From assembly GCA_016490735.1 (NCBI GenBank), contig JAEMWC010000388.1, positions 520,001 through 584,000 of the forward strand: a stretch of 64,000 nt of DNA, in the 5' to 3' direction. Positions 10,118 through 23,400 of the stretch are shown here, piece after piece. A model generated the notes under the pieces. That model ran no database searches, was not told the DNA's origin, and worked only from the letters and a program-made list of their open reading frames with translations. The number at the start of each line of letters is the position of its first letter. The stretch's first letter is position 1. A program made the position numbers and the translations under genes. This stretch comes from Pachyseris speciosa. Lineage: Eukaryota; Cnidaria; Anthozoa; Scleractinia; Pachyseridae.

Positions 10118-11395
10118 AAATGGTGAACCGATTCTCTGGATATTCACTACTCGAAATACCAACGCCAATTTCCGAATTTGAAATTTGAAAGAAAGCGAAG
10201 AATTTGGTATAAAACCGGCGTCTTAGATCCGTTGACCAGTTTCTCGAAGATAACCGAAAAAGAAAAGCTACACGCGTTGTTGGTTTGACTTCCGGTATTG
10301 CACCATCACTAGTACTTAGTCCACCACTCGGTCAATACTTGTTTAGCATCAAAACCCGGGTCAGGAAACGCTCTAATAAATTCGGTTCCTATAAGAGGTA
10401 CGTTGGAGGAATTCAATTCTGACTAAACATTTCTTTTAGAAAGGCTTTCGCGATTTCTTACTCTGACCCCTAAATAAATATTTTTGTTCAAGAACCTTTC
10501 AATTTGCGTGAATTAGTCGACCGTGAACTAACACGAAACATCGCTTCGTATTCTATGGCCCCTTCTTTTTCTTAACAATAGCGAACAGTTCAATCTTGAA
10601 ATTCACAATAGTTTGCTCTCTCTTGTGGTGTAAATGTTAATCCCTAACAAGAAAATACAACGTGAGTACGATACTTTACTTCAAGTTCGGGTAAAGTTGT
10701 ATACCAACCTGTATACCGGAAACGCATTTAAAGCCGTGGTCGTATGCTAAAATTGCTACTCCCTCGTAGAGAAATGGCAGTTTTATTTTACGGTCAACGC
10801 AAAAATGGTTTCGGAATTCGAATAGCACAAAGATATAAAAATTATTGTAAAGCGATAAGTATAAAGCGAGATACAAATTTTTATGCACCCAACAAATTTC
10901 ACTGAAAAATTTAATGAGATGTTGGAGATTACGCTAATTTTAACACGTCCAAAAATAACTCGTTTTGAATATTTAATAAGCTGTTTGCGGTTTAGCTACG
11001 CATGAAAGTATAAAAGTTAGCTAATTCGTAACGAATTGTTACACCTGAAGAATATAACAGGTAAAAAAATGTTATGTATCTGTCTAACGTGTATTCGGCG
11101 TTAAACAAAATTATCTTTGAAGATCTTTAATATTCTTTGCGTGTTTTGTGCGGTTTGGTTTATCAAGCTATAACTTAACTTTTCTTGCGATTCAGTTAAA
11201 CCTTTTCAATATGTTGCTGAAAACCGATCAAAAGAAACGCTTTCAATTAAATTCCTTTGCTATGAAATGTATATTGAAGTAATTCAATTCCGGCTAAACA
11301 TTTCTTTTGCAAAGGCTTAAACGATTCGTGACTTTGGTGACCACTCACGTTAATTATTACAAAATTCTCTAGTGAAGGTAACTGATGAGCAAGTG
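10118..11395. repeat. Long direct repeat, copy B
   Basis: This is the second copy of 7156-8470, offset by about 2.96 kb. Its left edge follows a short GC-rich inverted word, CGTCGC...GCGACGGCCGCTT, at 10045-10118 that also occurs near 11580-11607. Confidence 0.8.
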
Positions 11396-11460
11396 GCGCA
11401 ATCGGATAAGGTGCAGACTATGGACGATGAGATCTGAGGGTCGCGCGTTCCAAGTACTGT
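11387..11460 (+). repeat. Degenerate tRNA-like head
   Basis: The boxes AAGTGGCGCAATCGGATAAG and GGTCGCGCGTTCCAAG parallel the head at 8461. CAGACT and AGATCTG could form part of an anticodon stem around an inserted sequence. Confidence 0.5.
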
Positions 11461-11813
11461 CACCGGAGATTAAACAGTTTATTTATTTACTTGTCATTGT
11501 TTCTTCCTCTGGCCGAGAGGGGTACGGGGCAAGTGACGGACGAAACGACGAGAAAAAGAAAAAAGGGTACTGCAAGAAGCGGCTCGTCACTAATCGACGG
11601 CCGCTTAAAAATAAATTACTTGATCCTGCTGAGTAAAACAAAGCGATTTGATTTGGCGAGAACGACGTGCGGAAATGAACACAACAAGGAGGGGGACGTT
11701 GGGGTTTTCGGTTTTTGCATTGAAGAACTTTGGTTTTTCGGTTTTGGTGTCTGCTACGGTTTGCGGTTTTTGCTTTTATTAACGTTTGGTTTTCGATTTT
11801 TCGGAGCTGGGGG

Positions 11814-12490
11814 CCGTTTCTCGAAAGTCCCGTAAACATTTCGGGCCCGAAAAGCCATTTCAAAAACAAAGATCCATCTATTCTAAAAAGCTGGCCTTTA
11901 ACTATGATTTCAAGATACGAAAGTGCAAATTTGATGCAGAATTTCATGCCCGGAAACGCCTTCGTTTTTAAGATATGAAGGAAATTTGTGGCACCCGAAA
12001 TAGAGCCGAAAAGTTTCCGGGGTTTCGAGAAACGTACGCCTGGTCGCCGTTTCTCGAAAGTCCCGTAAACTTTTCGGGTCCGAAAAGCCATTTCAAAAAC
12101 TAAGATCAGTGTAAGATGCATCTGTTCTAAAAAGCTGGCCTTTAACTATGATTTCAAGATACGACAGGGCAAATTTGTGGCAAAATTTCATGCCCGGAAA
12201 CGTCTTCGTTTTTAGGATATGAAGGAAATTGTGCGGGCACCCAAAATAGACCCGAAAAGTTCCCGGGGTTTGGAGAAACGCACGCCTGGCGCCTGGCGTG
12301 CGTTTCTCCAAACTCCGGAAACCATTTCGGGCCCGAAAAGTATTTTTCAAGTCAGTTTTATATCGTTTGGTATTAGCTTTTTCAACAAATTAGCCCAATG
12401 TATTTCTCAATTATTAAAAATATTAGAAATCGAATTGCTGGTAATGAACCTAATGCACGTAAAATAGTTTTTCGGGTTCGAGAAACGCGC
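11814..12490. mobile_element. Two and a half tandem TIR units (TTTCTCGAAA ends)
   Basis: Each unit of roughly 220-240 bp starts with CGTTTCTCGAAAGTCCCG and a TTTCGGGCCCGAAAAG word. It ends with the inverse, CCGAAAAGTT(T)CC(C)GGGGTTT followed by GAGAAACG. Unit 1 spans about 11814-12032, unit 2 about 12047-12288, and a diverged third about 12296-12490. The shared interior is TTCATGCCCGGAAACG. No transposase frame is present, so these are non-autonomous elements. Confidence 0.7.
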
Positions 12491-12975
12491 GGCTAGTATC
12501 CGACGTGGTTTTTAGTTTTTCTTATTATATTTGGTTTTTGGTTTCTTTTCGGACGACATCAGAAGCGTTTACATCAGTACCGATGGCAGCAATTCACAAG
12601 GCCAGCAGGATGAGTTAGGGGCATCTACTACGAATATTTTTTTTTTATTTGAACATACTATGATTTGAAGCAAGGTTGCGACTTGGAAGGGCAGTGAGGT
12701 TCAATAATCGACTCCTGTTATACAGTACTTACATCTTACCACAGTTCCCGTTGACGACCAAACTGTGCAATTGCATGTCAGACCATTTTGCAGTCAAAAC
12801 AGGTCACGGGTGACTGATTGCTGGAAGATTTCAATACAATCTCCGAGTTTACGTCTAAGTTCTCAAAATTCTTGATTTTTGATGGAGGTTTTCAGAGCTA
12901 TAGGTTAGCTTTTTGCGATGACAAGATCCCTTTAAACAGAAAGTAGAAACTATACCTGATCAAGCCCGTAGGGAG

Positions 12976-13410
12976 GTGGTGTCGGGAGCTTACGCGCTCC
13001 CCCTCGGGCCGCGAAAGTCCGTTTACCAGGTACCGGCGACCCCTTGCTATGTCGATGCTATAAAAATGCTATCGGATACAACTCGAAAGGAAACATCCAA
13101 CACCGCTGCAAAAGCCTTGAGGGATTTCAACCCAAATCTTTACGTCCTCTTGAAGATTTGTTGCACAATTTTTATATTCCAGCCACCAGCTGCGAATGTG
13201 ATACTGAGGAGCTCTAAGACGGCTCCACACCGAGCCAGCATGGCTCAAGGAAGGCCCTCTTCGCTTGCGTTAATGCACAATGACATTGACGATACAGATA
13301 TCAATCTGGGCGAAGTGGTAGATTTGTTTGCCCAGAAGCATTCAAAGAGGCTTGAGCTTGGCACACTACTCAAAAGATTAAACCCAAAACTGATCCATTT
13401 CGACCAATAA
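12976..13410 (+). pseudogene. hAT transposase C-terminal dimerisation relic
   Basis: A 144-codon frame has a C-terminal half that resembles the hAT family dimerisation region: an LYVLLKI segment, a degenerate stretch where the usual Ser-Cys-Glu-Arg-Phe motif sits, then MAQGRPSSLALMHNDI and VVDLFAQKHSKRLEL. The N-terminal domains of a roughly 600-residue transposase are missing. The ERSFS-type core is altered (PPAANVILRSSK), so the fragment cannot be active. It lies just 3' of CEP89 and next to short non-autonomous TIR elements. Confidence 0.7.
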
Positions 13411-13934
13411 ATTTTTCTTAAGTATTGCCGTTTTTACGTTTGATCTTGACTGTCTGATTTTCTATGTAACGGCTTTCGAAACGCACAAAATGATGTCCTA
13501 GACAGTCTAATTTTCCAAACTTTCTCGGGGGAGCATGCCCCCAGACCCCCTAGAATCTAGCGCCTTCGGCTCTCGTCATCTCGAGTCTTAGGCGCCCAAA
13601 CGCACCTTCCCACGCAAAGATCTGTCTACGGATTCACAAATAGCATCCACAAAACGCATGATGAAATTCAAACATAGTTCAGTCTGATCTTCCACGTGCC
13701 TCAAATGTACCAGGTCGATTAAGGTTTGGGCCTGTAAATTTTCGGTTTTAATCGGAATTCACTTCGGTTTTTCGGTTTAGGAAACTTTTTTGAGCGGTTT
13801 TTCGGTTTCTAGTAGACCCCAATGCCCCCCTCAGCAAGTGGATATCAATGAAATTTTGATACCCTTTTATCCGATCACGAAAGATGCTGAAACTCAATAC
13901 AAACATTCGTTTTCTATCGTCGCTATTATAAAGT

Positions 13935-13940
13935 TTTATT
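13935..13940 (-). promoter_or_regulatory. Candidate polyadenylation signal of CEP89
   Basis: The complement reads AATAAA, 312 bp downstream of the CEP89 stop codon. It is the first canonical hexamer I find in that direction and would give a short 3' untranslated region. RNA ends would decide it. Confidence 0.4.
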
Positions 13941-14251
13941 CAAATACTTTACAAACTAATAATATTTGAATTTTGATGTCGATTTCGTTTCCAGGCGAAT
14001 GTACGTCTGGATACTCAACGCAAAATTTCCGCAATAAACTTTATATTTTTACAATATATAGCAAACTAACCAAGATTATCCAGCCATCTCTTTATATAAT
14101 ATTGCTTCAGATTGCAAGATTTCCCTCGTGTCCCTTGTGATTTGACAACGTAATTCTATATTTGCCGCATGGATAAAGGTTCCAAGCATTAGCTCTTCTT
14201 CAGAACAAATAGCAAATTCCACTTCTTTGTCTCGGTTGTTTTTCTGACCGA

Positions 14252-14408
14252 CTATGTAGCCTCTCCTTCTTCGGATGACAGATGGGCATTGGGATCTGAG
14301 TCCGAGTCATGCCATGCCATGCCTCCTTTTTGCCGAACTGTATTTTTCATTCTCTTGTTGTCCGCCGCTGCGTTCCGCCACACCAGTTCCAGTTCTTTAT
14401 CCACGTTC
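14252..14408 (-). CDS. CEP89: CEP89 terminal exon
   Basis: The acceptor TTTTCTTAG precedes G-AAC-GTG, joining in phase 2 to the previous exon ending GGAGAAAATAG. The product NVDKELELVWRNAAADNKRM parallels the C-terminal region of vertebrate CEP89. The protein ends SSEEGEAT; the Cys-containing tail I recall from human CEP89 is absent. The open frame continuing upstream of 14408 on this strand is intron. Confidence 0.85.
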
Positions 14409-17400
14409 CTAAGAAAAGATTTAGAAGACTGGAAGTTTTTAGGTCGTTTTAACCTACGTAACTTGACAAGCTGTTGAAGGTTCCAAACACTCTCCGTTAA
14501 CTTATGATCGAGCACGTGGTCCTCTAGACTTGGGGAACGTGTTGGGCGTTGTCGTATACCACGTCGTATACCACGTGGGGCTGCGTTCGGACGCAAGCGC
14601 GAAGGAAACACTCTTTCCGATGTGGAGACAACTGTCTTACGTGCAACTACGTACATAACAGACGGACGTACTAGTTATACATTTCATTCTATCGGCGAAG
14701 CAAGACATATCACTCATCATATGGACTATATACTCAAGGAACCATGCCACTCAGATTTCGACACACCCGAGTCGGAATCGAACCGACGTTCCCCAGTTAC
14801 TAGTCGGGCGTGATAACCACTACACTACCGGAGCAACCACGCTGGCAACGCGGCCACTTTAGAAAGTGAGTAGTATCGCACGTCGGCCATTCCTCGGAAC
14901 ATTTTTCTTTCGAGACTTTTGTGTGTTCCCTGGCTTCTAAATTCCCTGAACGGGAATTAGAAATAATTATATGTAAATACCTTCGAAGCCATGAAAGCCG
15001 TAGAACAATATACTCAAGGAACCATGCAAACACAGTTTGCCAGCTTTCGACATACATCTCTATTGAAAGAAAAACTGTTTGCCCCGAGTCGGAATCGAAC
15101 CGACGTTCCCCAATTACTAGTCGGGCGTGATAACCACTACACTACCGGAGCAACCACGCTGGACTGTAACTCTAAAAACGTTATTTACATGGTACATTGC
15201 AACCGCTGCCACAAACAGTACATAGGAGAAACAAAACGACGACTTAAAAACCGCTTTAATGAGCATCGTAGACCAGTAGACAAACAAACTAACACTTCAA
15301 AACCTACTGCAGTCTCAGAACATTTCCTTTGTAACGACCATAACGCTTCTGACATGCTACTTATTCCTCTCGAACTCATTAAATCTAATCGTGACAGTGT
15401 ACGCAAAGCTAGAGAGGCATATCTCATCGACAGGGGTCAAATGCTTGAACCTCTAGCTCTTAACTCTTTGTCTTCCAGCTTACCAAATATCGTTCCTGTG
15501 GGAACGATGGCTTTGAAAACCTACAACTTTCCCAAATCCCGGATTATGGTTGAAATGAACCACTGTCGTTGCCAAAAGGTCACTTTTGTAGACTTTATCA
15601 ACCTGGAAACTGACCGAAACTCCCAATTTTCATTTAATATGACTGTTTATTCTCTTGCAAAACCAAAATCGCCCTCGGGCAACAGCAAAATTCACGCAAC
15701 TTTGTCTTGAAGTTTTGAAAACAAAAATTCCTATTGAGGTTAAAAGTTTACAATGGCGGCACACTTCGATTCCAGTTCTTACAATCTGTTCCACATTTTC
15801 CTGCTCACTTCTTTAGCGCGACCCCGATAACGCTATTTGATTTCACTTGCTCTCACTGGTCTGTCATGTTCGCGTTTGTGACCCAAAGGAATTCTGGGAA
15901 TTTCTTGGATAACGGGCGCAAGACCGTCCGCCAATTTTCATTTCAGATATTTTTTTAGAACCGTGTCGAGCCACCCGGTCCTGCTGGCAAAATATTTCAC
16001 TGATTGCATTATTTACAAGTCAAAACTCGCCAAAATTGCCAGGCCAGGTCCCGGAATCCACTAACAAAACGACGAGACACAACTTCACTCCGTGGATTGC
16101 CATCACTCGCTCGAATACTTTGAGCGGCCCACTTCGTGTGAAATTGCTTCTCACCTGTTTTCTTTCAAAGGATTGCCTCTGCCCATCAACCCAGCTTTAT
16201 GATGCTAGGCAGGGGGCTTTTGAGGTGGAAAATGGCTCGAAAACACAGTTATAAATCAAATAAGCAACGAATTGTAGCTGCAGTGTTCGTTTAGAAATAA
16301 ACTACAGCTAGCGTGACAAGCATGACAACAAAGATATAGCCTTCGGTGTTGTGGACAAGCGAAATCGCCGTGGTAACCTCTTATATGGAGTAGCCAAGGC
16401 ATTTGACCTCCTACCGTCCGAAAATTGCAAAAAAGGCGACCAAATCGACCGGTAGAGAAAGAGCTAATAGGAGAGATGAAACATGAACAATTTTCCCGTC
16501 TTTCATTCTCCTTTTTCGTGTTACTTTCTCATATTTCTAATTGTTACATTATCAGTTTTCTACTTCCACGCTGTTACGTTACCTATTATTTACCAGTTGT
16601 ATTTTCAAATTTCAAATTGTAACGTTTTTGTTTATGTAACTGTATATATAGCTTATGTTTCAAGTATCCTATTGCAACTTATTTAAATTGTAACGTCTTT
16701 TGCCATAGGGTTAGTCTCTAACAAACCCTGAAAAGAAAGGCCGTGGCTTTCGAAATATGGGACAATATATTTCCCTGACCGTTAATTCAGCCTTGTTTTC
16801 TTAGTTCATTTGTTCCACAATTTGTTGTTGATCAGATCCTTTACTATAGGATCCGGTGGTCCTTGCAAGCGTATACCGTTTTTCACTTAAGTGAGGAGCA
16901 CTGCTACTATGTCGCCCGGGGCGATTGTAGAGGGGGGGTGTGAGTAAAGTAGCGAGAGAAAGGACAAAAATTAGTCTGCCAGTCGTTCCTTTCTGGATAG
17001 TCGACAAAACGAGCCAACAGTGCGACGAGATGAGGGAGGAGAACAAACGAGAAGAGACTGGTTGGATGCCCCCCCCCCCCCCCCAAGACCCCACCAGCTA
17101 CCCACCCCCTACCCTTTCAGCTTGTTCACTTTAGATTTCACCAGTCTCGCCGCATTGTTGAAGAGCGCTCTCGGCTATCCTAAAAGGGACTGCTATCAGT
17201 ATAACACGACCATGCAGAGATCAAACGACCCTAGTCCCAGTGACACTATGACTTCATGAGGCCAAGCGAAGCAAGTCAACCCACCTATTTTCTCCAATCA
17301 TCAGTTCCAATTGGCGCTGCTTTTGCCGGACCAGACCACGAAGATTATTGATTTCTGTCTCGTGTTGTTCTTTAAGCTTGTTAATTTCTTTTTCTTTTTC

Positions 17401-20400
17401 TCGTAACCTGGAAAGGAAGCATGAAAAGTAAGTACGTCAAGGCAAATAGGGTATAATTAATGATTGTTGTATTAGGTACATAGAAGACCCCTGTCGAAAG
17501 AAGAAAATGCAACTTCAAACGGTTCTCTATGAGATTAAGTTTCTTCCCCGGCGCTCTCCCTAGGCACTCTCTCCAGGGATGAGACATGACATTGTGAACA
17601 GTCCAGACCAGTACGACATGAGACATGACATTGCGAACAGTCCAGACCAGTACGACATGTACTGGTAACAAAGTAGTTGAGAATTGGATTAGGTGATTCT
17701 TCATACCGGGCGGGAGGTGCCTGTTATAAAATATTACAAGTTACGAAAATCCCGGCCCGAGTTTTTGGATCTGAATCACAAAGCATGAACGTACCTTCCT
17801 GTAACTACAGCAACTTTGTCAGTGGCGTTTTTCCTGTATTCCTGAAAAGAAGGCTAAGAGATTAGTACTTGTTCCCTGCCTACCAGTGAATTTTGACTCG
17901 GGTCGATCGTCAAGAGGCTGACTGGAAAGGGCACAGTAAACGGCTCTAACACCCTGGGTACTAGACTGTAAGCATAAAAAGTCGAAGGACAGGAGGACGA
18001 AGTTGAGAGTCGAGGCCAAGGTTTTAATCATACGCCCTAATGAATAAGTCACATTAAACACAATCCACGTTTTATAATGGTAATTGAACTGAGTGGAGTG
18101 CAATTTGGTCTGAAAGCATACGCCTGATTTCAAAATCGAACGAGCGCGCAGCGCGAATTTGATTTGAAATCACAAGTATGATTTCGGGAGACTGCGCAGG
18201 ACCCGAGATGCGCTGCCACGTTTTTTAAGCAGGGCACACATCTCTTTCCCAAAATCTCTGCAAAATAATATTTAAGTCGCCTTTTAACCTGAAAAGTAGC
18301 ACTCGTCTTCAATTAAACATCGATGACCGACAAGTTAGCCAAAAAGAACAAGAGAGGAGAGCGTGGCTCCATTGAAACTGAAGAACTGTCTTCCTCAAAA
18401 CGATTAAACATGGCGGACACCGAATTACAGCTTGACGATGCATCAAGTTCTAACTCTGCCGCTGCTATCACAGACGAACACGAGCCAACACGAGCCGATC
18501 TAAAAGAAGTTCTCATCGACATTCAGATCAATGTCAACAATATCTTAAGAGACAATATTAAAATTCGAGAAGAAGTTGTGGCTCTACGAACAACGATACA
18601 ACAACAGCAGGAAGAACTAACCAAGCTTAAACCGTTGATCTTGACTTTACAGCAAGAACTAGAGGATGCAAGAAGGAAAACTGACGAACAAGAAGAAGAA
18701 ATATCGCAACTGTACGATCTCCAAGACAGTTTAGAACAATACACTCGTAAGAACTCGCTAGAAATACACGGCATCCCAGAAAATGTGTACTCTTCCACCG
18801 AGGAGGCTGTCCTAGAAGTTGCTAAAGCTCTTAACGTCGAGGTAAGACCCGATGACATCGAAATCTCGCATCATCTAAAGGGGGAAGTTGGAGCAAAGCC
18901 TATAATCGTCAAATTTGTCAGTCACAAAAAGAAAGCTGAACTTTACAAGCAGCGAACAAAATTGAGGAACACCTCTTTGTCGGTTGTTTTTCCCGAGTCA
19001 TCTGCTGCTTCGATTGTCTCTTCGAAAGGCATATATATAAACGAGAACCTAACCTCTTTCAGACGAGAGCTGTTGAAGGAAGCCAACAAAAAACGTAAGA
19101 ACAATATTATTTCAAGTGCTTGGACCATAGATGGAAAAGTTTTTGTTAAAATCTCCCCGGCGAGTAGACCGATAAGAATCTACGACAAAAACGACTTAGA
19201 AGACCTTTAAGAATTGATAAATTTCCGTTATCTTTATTGATCTTTAGGCGTTTCACTGATGTGACCTGTTACATCTTTTAAAAGGAGATTGGGAAATTCT
19301 AATCTTTTTTTTCCTCCCGCGCTATACTACCAAATGCTCTTAAACATAATTATTTTAGGGGTGTCTTATTATATATGCTTTGGTGTTTACTTTCTTTTCT
19401 TCCACGCAACTTCAATGTCGTCGCTTCCAATTAGGTTTAATTTTCTGTTATTTTTTACTTGTGCACAGCACTCTATTGCTTTCTATTTAACTGTTTTGTT
19501 TGGTTTTTCGGAGCAAAACAAACGTTTTCCTAAACAAAAGTTCGAAGCTAGGAATTATATGCAAATCGGCTACAAATGCAAAACAGCCAATTTAATTTCT
19601 CTAAATTCAGCGTAAAACAATGGATTTGAAAATAGCTTCACTTAATGTCAGGGGAATAGGGAACAACACTAAAAGAAGAGAGGTGTTTAATTGGCTGAGA
19701 TCAAAAAAACTCTCAATGTACATGCTGCAAGAGGTCCATTGTTCTGAAAACACCGCGAATCTATGGGCTTCTGAATGGGGCTATAAAACGCTTTTTAGTT
19801 GTTGTTCAAGCAATAAAGCGGGAGTCAGCATTCTTTTCAACAACACTTTTAATTTACAGAACCTTAAGGTTTTTTCAGACCCAAACGGCCGCTTCATAAT
19901 TTGTGACATCGAAGCAAACGGCAAACCTTTAACTTTGGCTAACATATACGCTCCCAATGAAGACGATCCAAATTTCTTTCGTGCCTTTTTTGATCACTTA
20001 TCCAGCTTCCACTGCGAAGAAATTATAATTGGAGGCGATTTTAATTTAGTGCTTGACCTTAATAAGGACAAAAAAGGAGGCCTCGCGAAAACTCATAAGA
20101 ATGCTTTGAAAGTAGTACAGGATCTCTCCGAGAGCCTCGAATTGTCTGATGCATGGAGAATTCTCAACCCGGAGGCCACGAGATATACTTGGCGCCAACG
20201 GCAACCTGATATCCACTGCAGACTTGATTTCTTTCTTGTAAGCCAATCATCTATTTGTAATATCACTCAGGCAGATATTATTCCAGGGTTTAAAACTGAT
20301 CATTCCATGATTACCCTTAGCTTATCCTTACATTCAAATCCGAGGGGAAAGGGTTTTGGAAGTTGAACACTTCATTTCTGTCTGACGCCAGGTACCTCGA

Positions 20401-23400
20401 AGAAATAAGAACAACAATTCAAGAAACCGTATTTGAATATGAAAATGATGTCTCGGTAAATCCCGCCTTACTCTGGGAGATGGTAAAACTTAAAGTACGA
20501 GAGAAGTCAATCTCTTACGCTGCTTATCACAAATCAGCAACAACAAAGAGAGAAAACGAGCTGGAAAATACAATAACCATACTACAAAAACAACTTGACA
20601 TGGCAAACAATAATGAACCCCAAAATCAGAGTATTATAGAGAGAATCAATTTATTAAAACGCGATCTCGAAAAAATAATCGAACATCGGACTAAAGGTGC
20701 AATTCTCAGATCAAAGTCCCTGTGGTATAATGAAGGAGAAAGAAACACCAAGTACTTTCTTAATCTTGAAAAGAGACATTTTAAACAAGGGACAATTAGT
20801 CAACTGAAAATTAACGAGACAGATTTCGCCACTTCCGACAAAGCAATCCTATCTGAATGTGAATCCTTCTACAAACACCTTTACACTTCCAAAGTCAACA
20901 ATGACTTTGCATCGGACTTCTTTCAACAAGCGAACGAAACTGTCTTAAGTCACGAGGAACGAAATTTTTGCGAAGGCTTTCTATTCGAAAAAGAATGCGC
21001 AGAAGCTGTAAAGAGTATGGATTCAAACAAAACGCCTGGAACAGATGGCCTACCAGCCGAGTTTTATAAAATTTTTTGGAAAGATATTTCCACTTTGTTA
21101 GTTTCGGCTCTCAACTATGCCTTTGAATCTGGCTGCCTCTCCATAACACAAAGACGGGGTGTCATTAAGCTTATTCCGAAAAAGGATGCGGAACTGTACT
21201 ATATAAAAAACTGGCGCCCCATAACTCTTTTAAACACGGACTATAAGATCGCTGCAAAAGCTCTTGCAAATCGAATCAAATCTGTACTTCCCAGCATCAT
21301 AAACAACGATCAGACAGGATTTATGAAGAACAGATTTATTGGAGAAAATATCCGTCTCATAGACTGCATCATCCAATATGCCGCAAAGGAAAATATTCCT
21401 GGTTTACTGCTCTTTATAGACTTCGAAAAAGCTTTCGACTCGCTCGAATGGTCTTTTATCGTTAACTCCTTACGCTTCTTCGGGTTTGGCCCATCGATCA
21501 TTAATTGGGTAAAAGTTCTCTATTGCGAAACGGAAAGTTGTGTTCTAAATAACGGGTGGTCAACCAACTTTTTCCAGACTCTTCGAGGCGTTAGACAAGG
21601 CTGCCCCTTGTCGCCATATCTATTTATCCTTTCCGCTGAAGTGTTAGCCAAGGCAGTTAGAAACAACGTAAACATAAAAGGCATCTCTGTTGACAATAAC
21701 GAAATTAAAATTAGCCAATATGCAGACGATACCACACTTATTTTGGACGGCTCAAGAGAAGCGCTTGCTTCAGCACTTAATTTGCTAGATGACTTCAGTA
21801 AAGTCTCGGGTCTCAGACTAAATAACAAAAAAACGGAAGCTCTTTGGATAGGTTCCAGCATTGGCAATGAACAGCTTATTTTGCCAGGAAGGGATTTTAA
21901 GTGGCCGAAATGTAAGGTGAAAACCTTAGGGTTGTGGTTGTCAGTCAAACCTGAAATATCTGCACGCTTAAATTATAATGAAAAGATTGAAAAGATAAGA
22001 AAAATTCTGAGCTGCTGGAAGTATCGTAGGCTAACCTTGCTGGGGCGAATCACCGTGCTTAAGTCCTTAGCCGCCTCGCAACTAGTCTATTTGCTATCTC
22101 CCATGCCTTCCAATTATCACGCAATAAATGAGATTAATACATTGTTTTATCAATTCCTTTGGAACGGGAAGGGAGACAAAATCAAACGAAAAATTATGAT
22201 TAATGATTATTGCGAGGGTGGCCTAAAGATGATTGACCTTGTCTCTTTCAACAAATCGCTTAAAACAACTTGGATAAAAAAATACTTGGATTCCACGAAC
22301 AACGGAAAATGGAAAGTTTTTATCGACTTAGCCTTGAAAAATTACGGAGGCAAAAACGTATTTATTGGTAACCTTAATACAAAAGATACAAAAAAGTCGA
22401 TCATAGTCTCCGACGTGTTTCTCGAAGAAATATTGGAAATTTGGGCGGAAGTTAATTTCGAACAGCAATTACTGTCTTTGGAGCATTTCCAAGAACAAAA
22501 CCTATGGCACAATTCCTTAATAAGAATAGAAAACAAACCAATCTTCTTTAAGGACTGGTGCTCAAAAGGCATTACTAAAGTAAAACATTTGCAAAAACCA
22601 GAATGCAATAGCTACCTTTCTCTAGAAGATTTCCAGGTAAAATACGACCTGAATGCTGCTCCACTTCGTTTTTACGGCCTTATATCAGCTGTCAAGGCAC
22701 TTGGCAATAGCAGCCTCAAGCAAGAGAACGATGATAAACAAGAATACGAACCTCTTAGCACAAAACTTTTAAAGTCCAAAAAAGTTAGTGCACTGGTATA
22801 TAAATCCTTAGTCAGAAACAAAGGTGGAGCTCCAAGGAATAGCCAAAAGAAATGGCTTATGGACTGCAGTTTGAGCAGTGAAAACCTCGACTGGAGCTCG
22901 GCATATCTTTTGGCTTTGCGGTGCACCAAAAGCACAAAGTTAATAGAATTCCATTTTAAACTTCTTCACAGACGTCTGGCAACCAACAATTTCCTGTTCA
23001 AAATTAAGCTGAAGGAAAATGAAAATTGCACCTTCTGTCAAAACGCGCCTGAAACACTAATACATCTTTTTTGGACATGTCAAAAAACCTCTAAGCTTTG
23101 GAAAAGTATAGTGGAATGGCTACAAAATTTGAATATTGTGCAGAACAATTTCACGCTACTGAATATTACTGCTCTCGGACTAAAGCCTGACACCTCGAAA
23201 TATGCCCTCCAAATTAACTACTGTTTACTGCTAGCACGATATCATATCTGGCTTGCTAAAACAAACGAAACTTTACCCCACTTTGAGCATTATCTGCTTT
23301 TTCTGAAATCAAGATACGAGCTGGAGACAAAAGGTGGTGACAGGAAAAAGTGGGAACCTCTTGCAGTGTATATTGAGCCTTAAAAAACTTCTGTATTTCA

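Noticed and set aside
11483..12350. Minus-strand frames with repeated FLHILKTKAFPGMKFC-type peptides
   Set aside because: The peptide repeat mirrors the tandem TIR units; no protein family fits.
14080..14247. Open minus-strand stretch just after the CEP89 stop (EEELMLGTF-type peptide)
   Set aside because: It is in another frame, needs a frameshift or an unsupported splice, and does not resemble the CEP89 tail. Best treated as 3' untranslated region.
14409..14656. N-terminal extension of the last CEP89 exon frame to a methionine at 14656
   Set aside because: The AG at 14409-14410 joins in phase to the previous exon and gives the conserved motif; the extension is intron sequence.
19289..19615. 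108-codon frame between LINE ORF1 and ORF2
   Set aside because: Phe/Ile-rich AT-biased spacer with no known third LINE protein in this clade.
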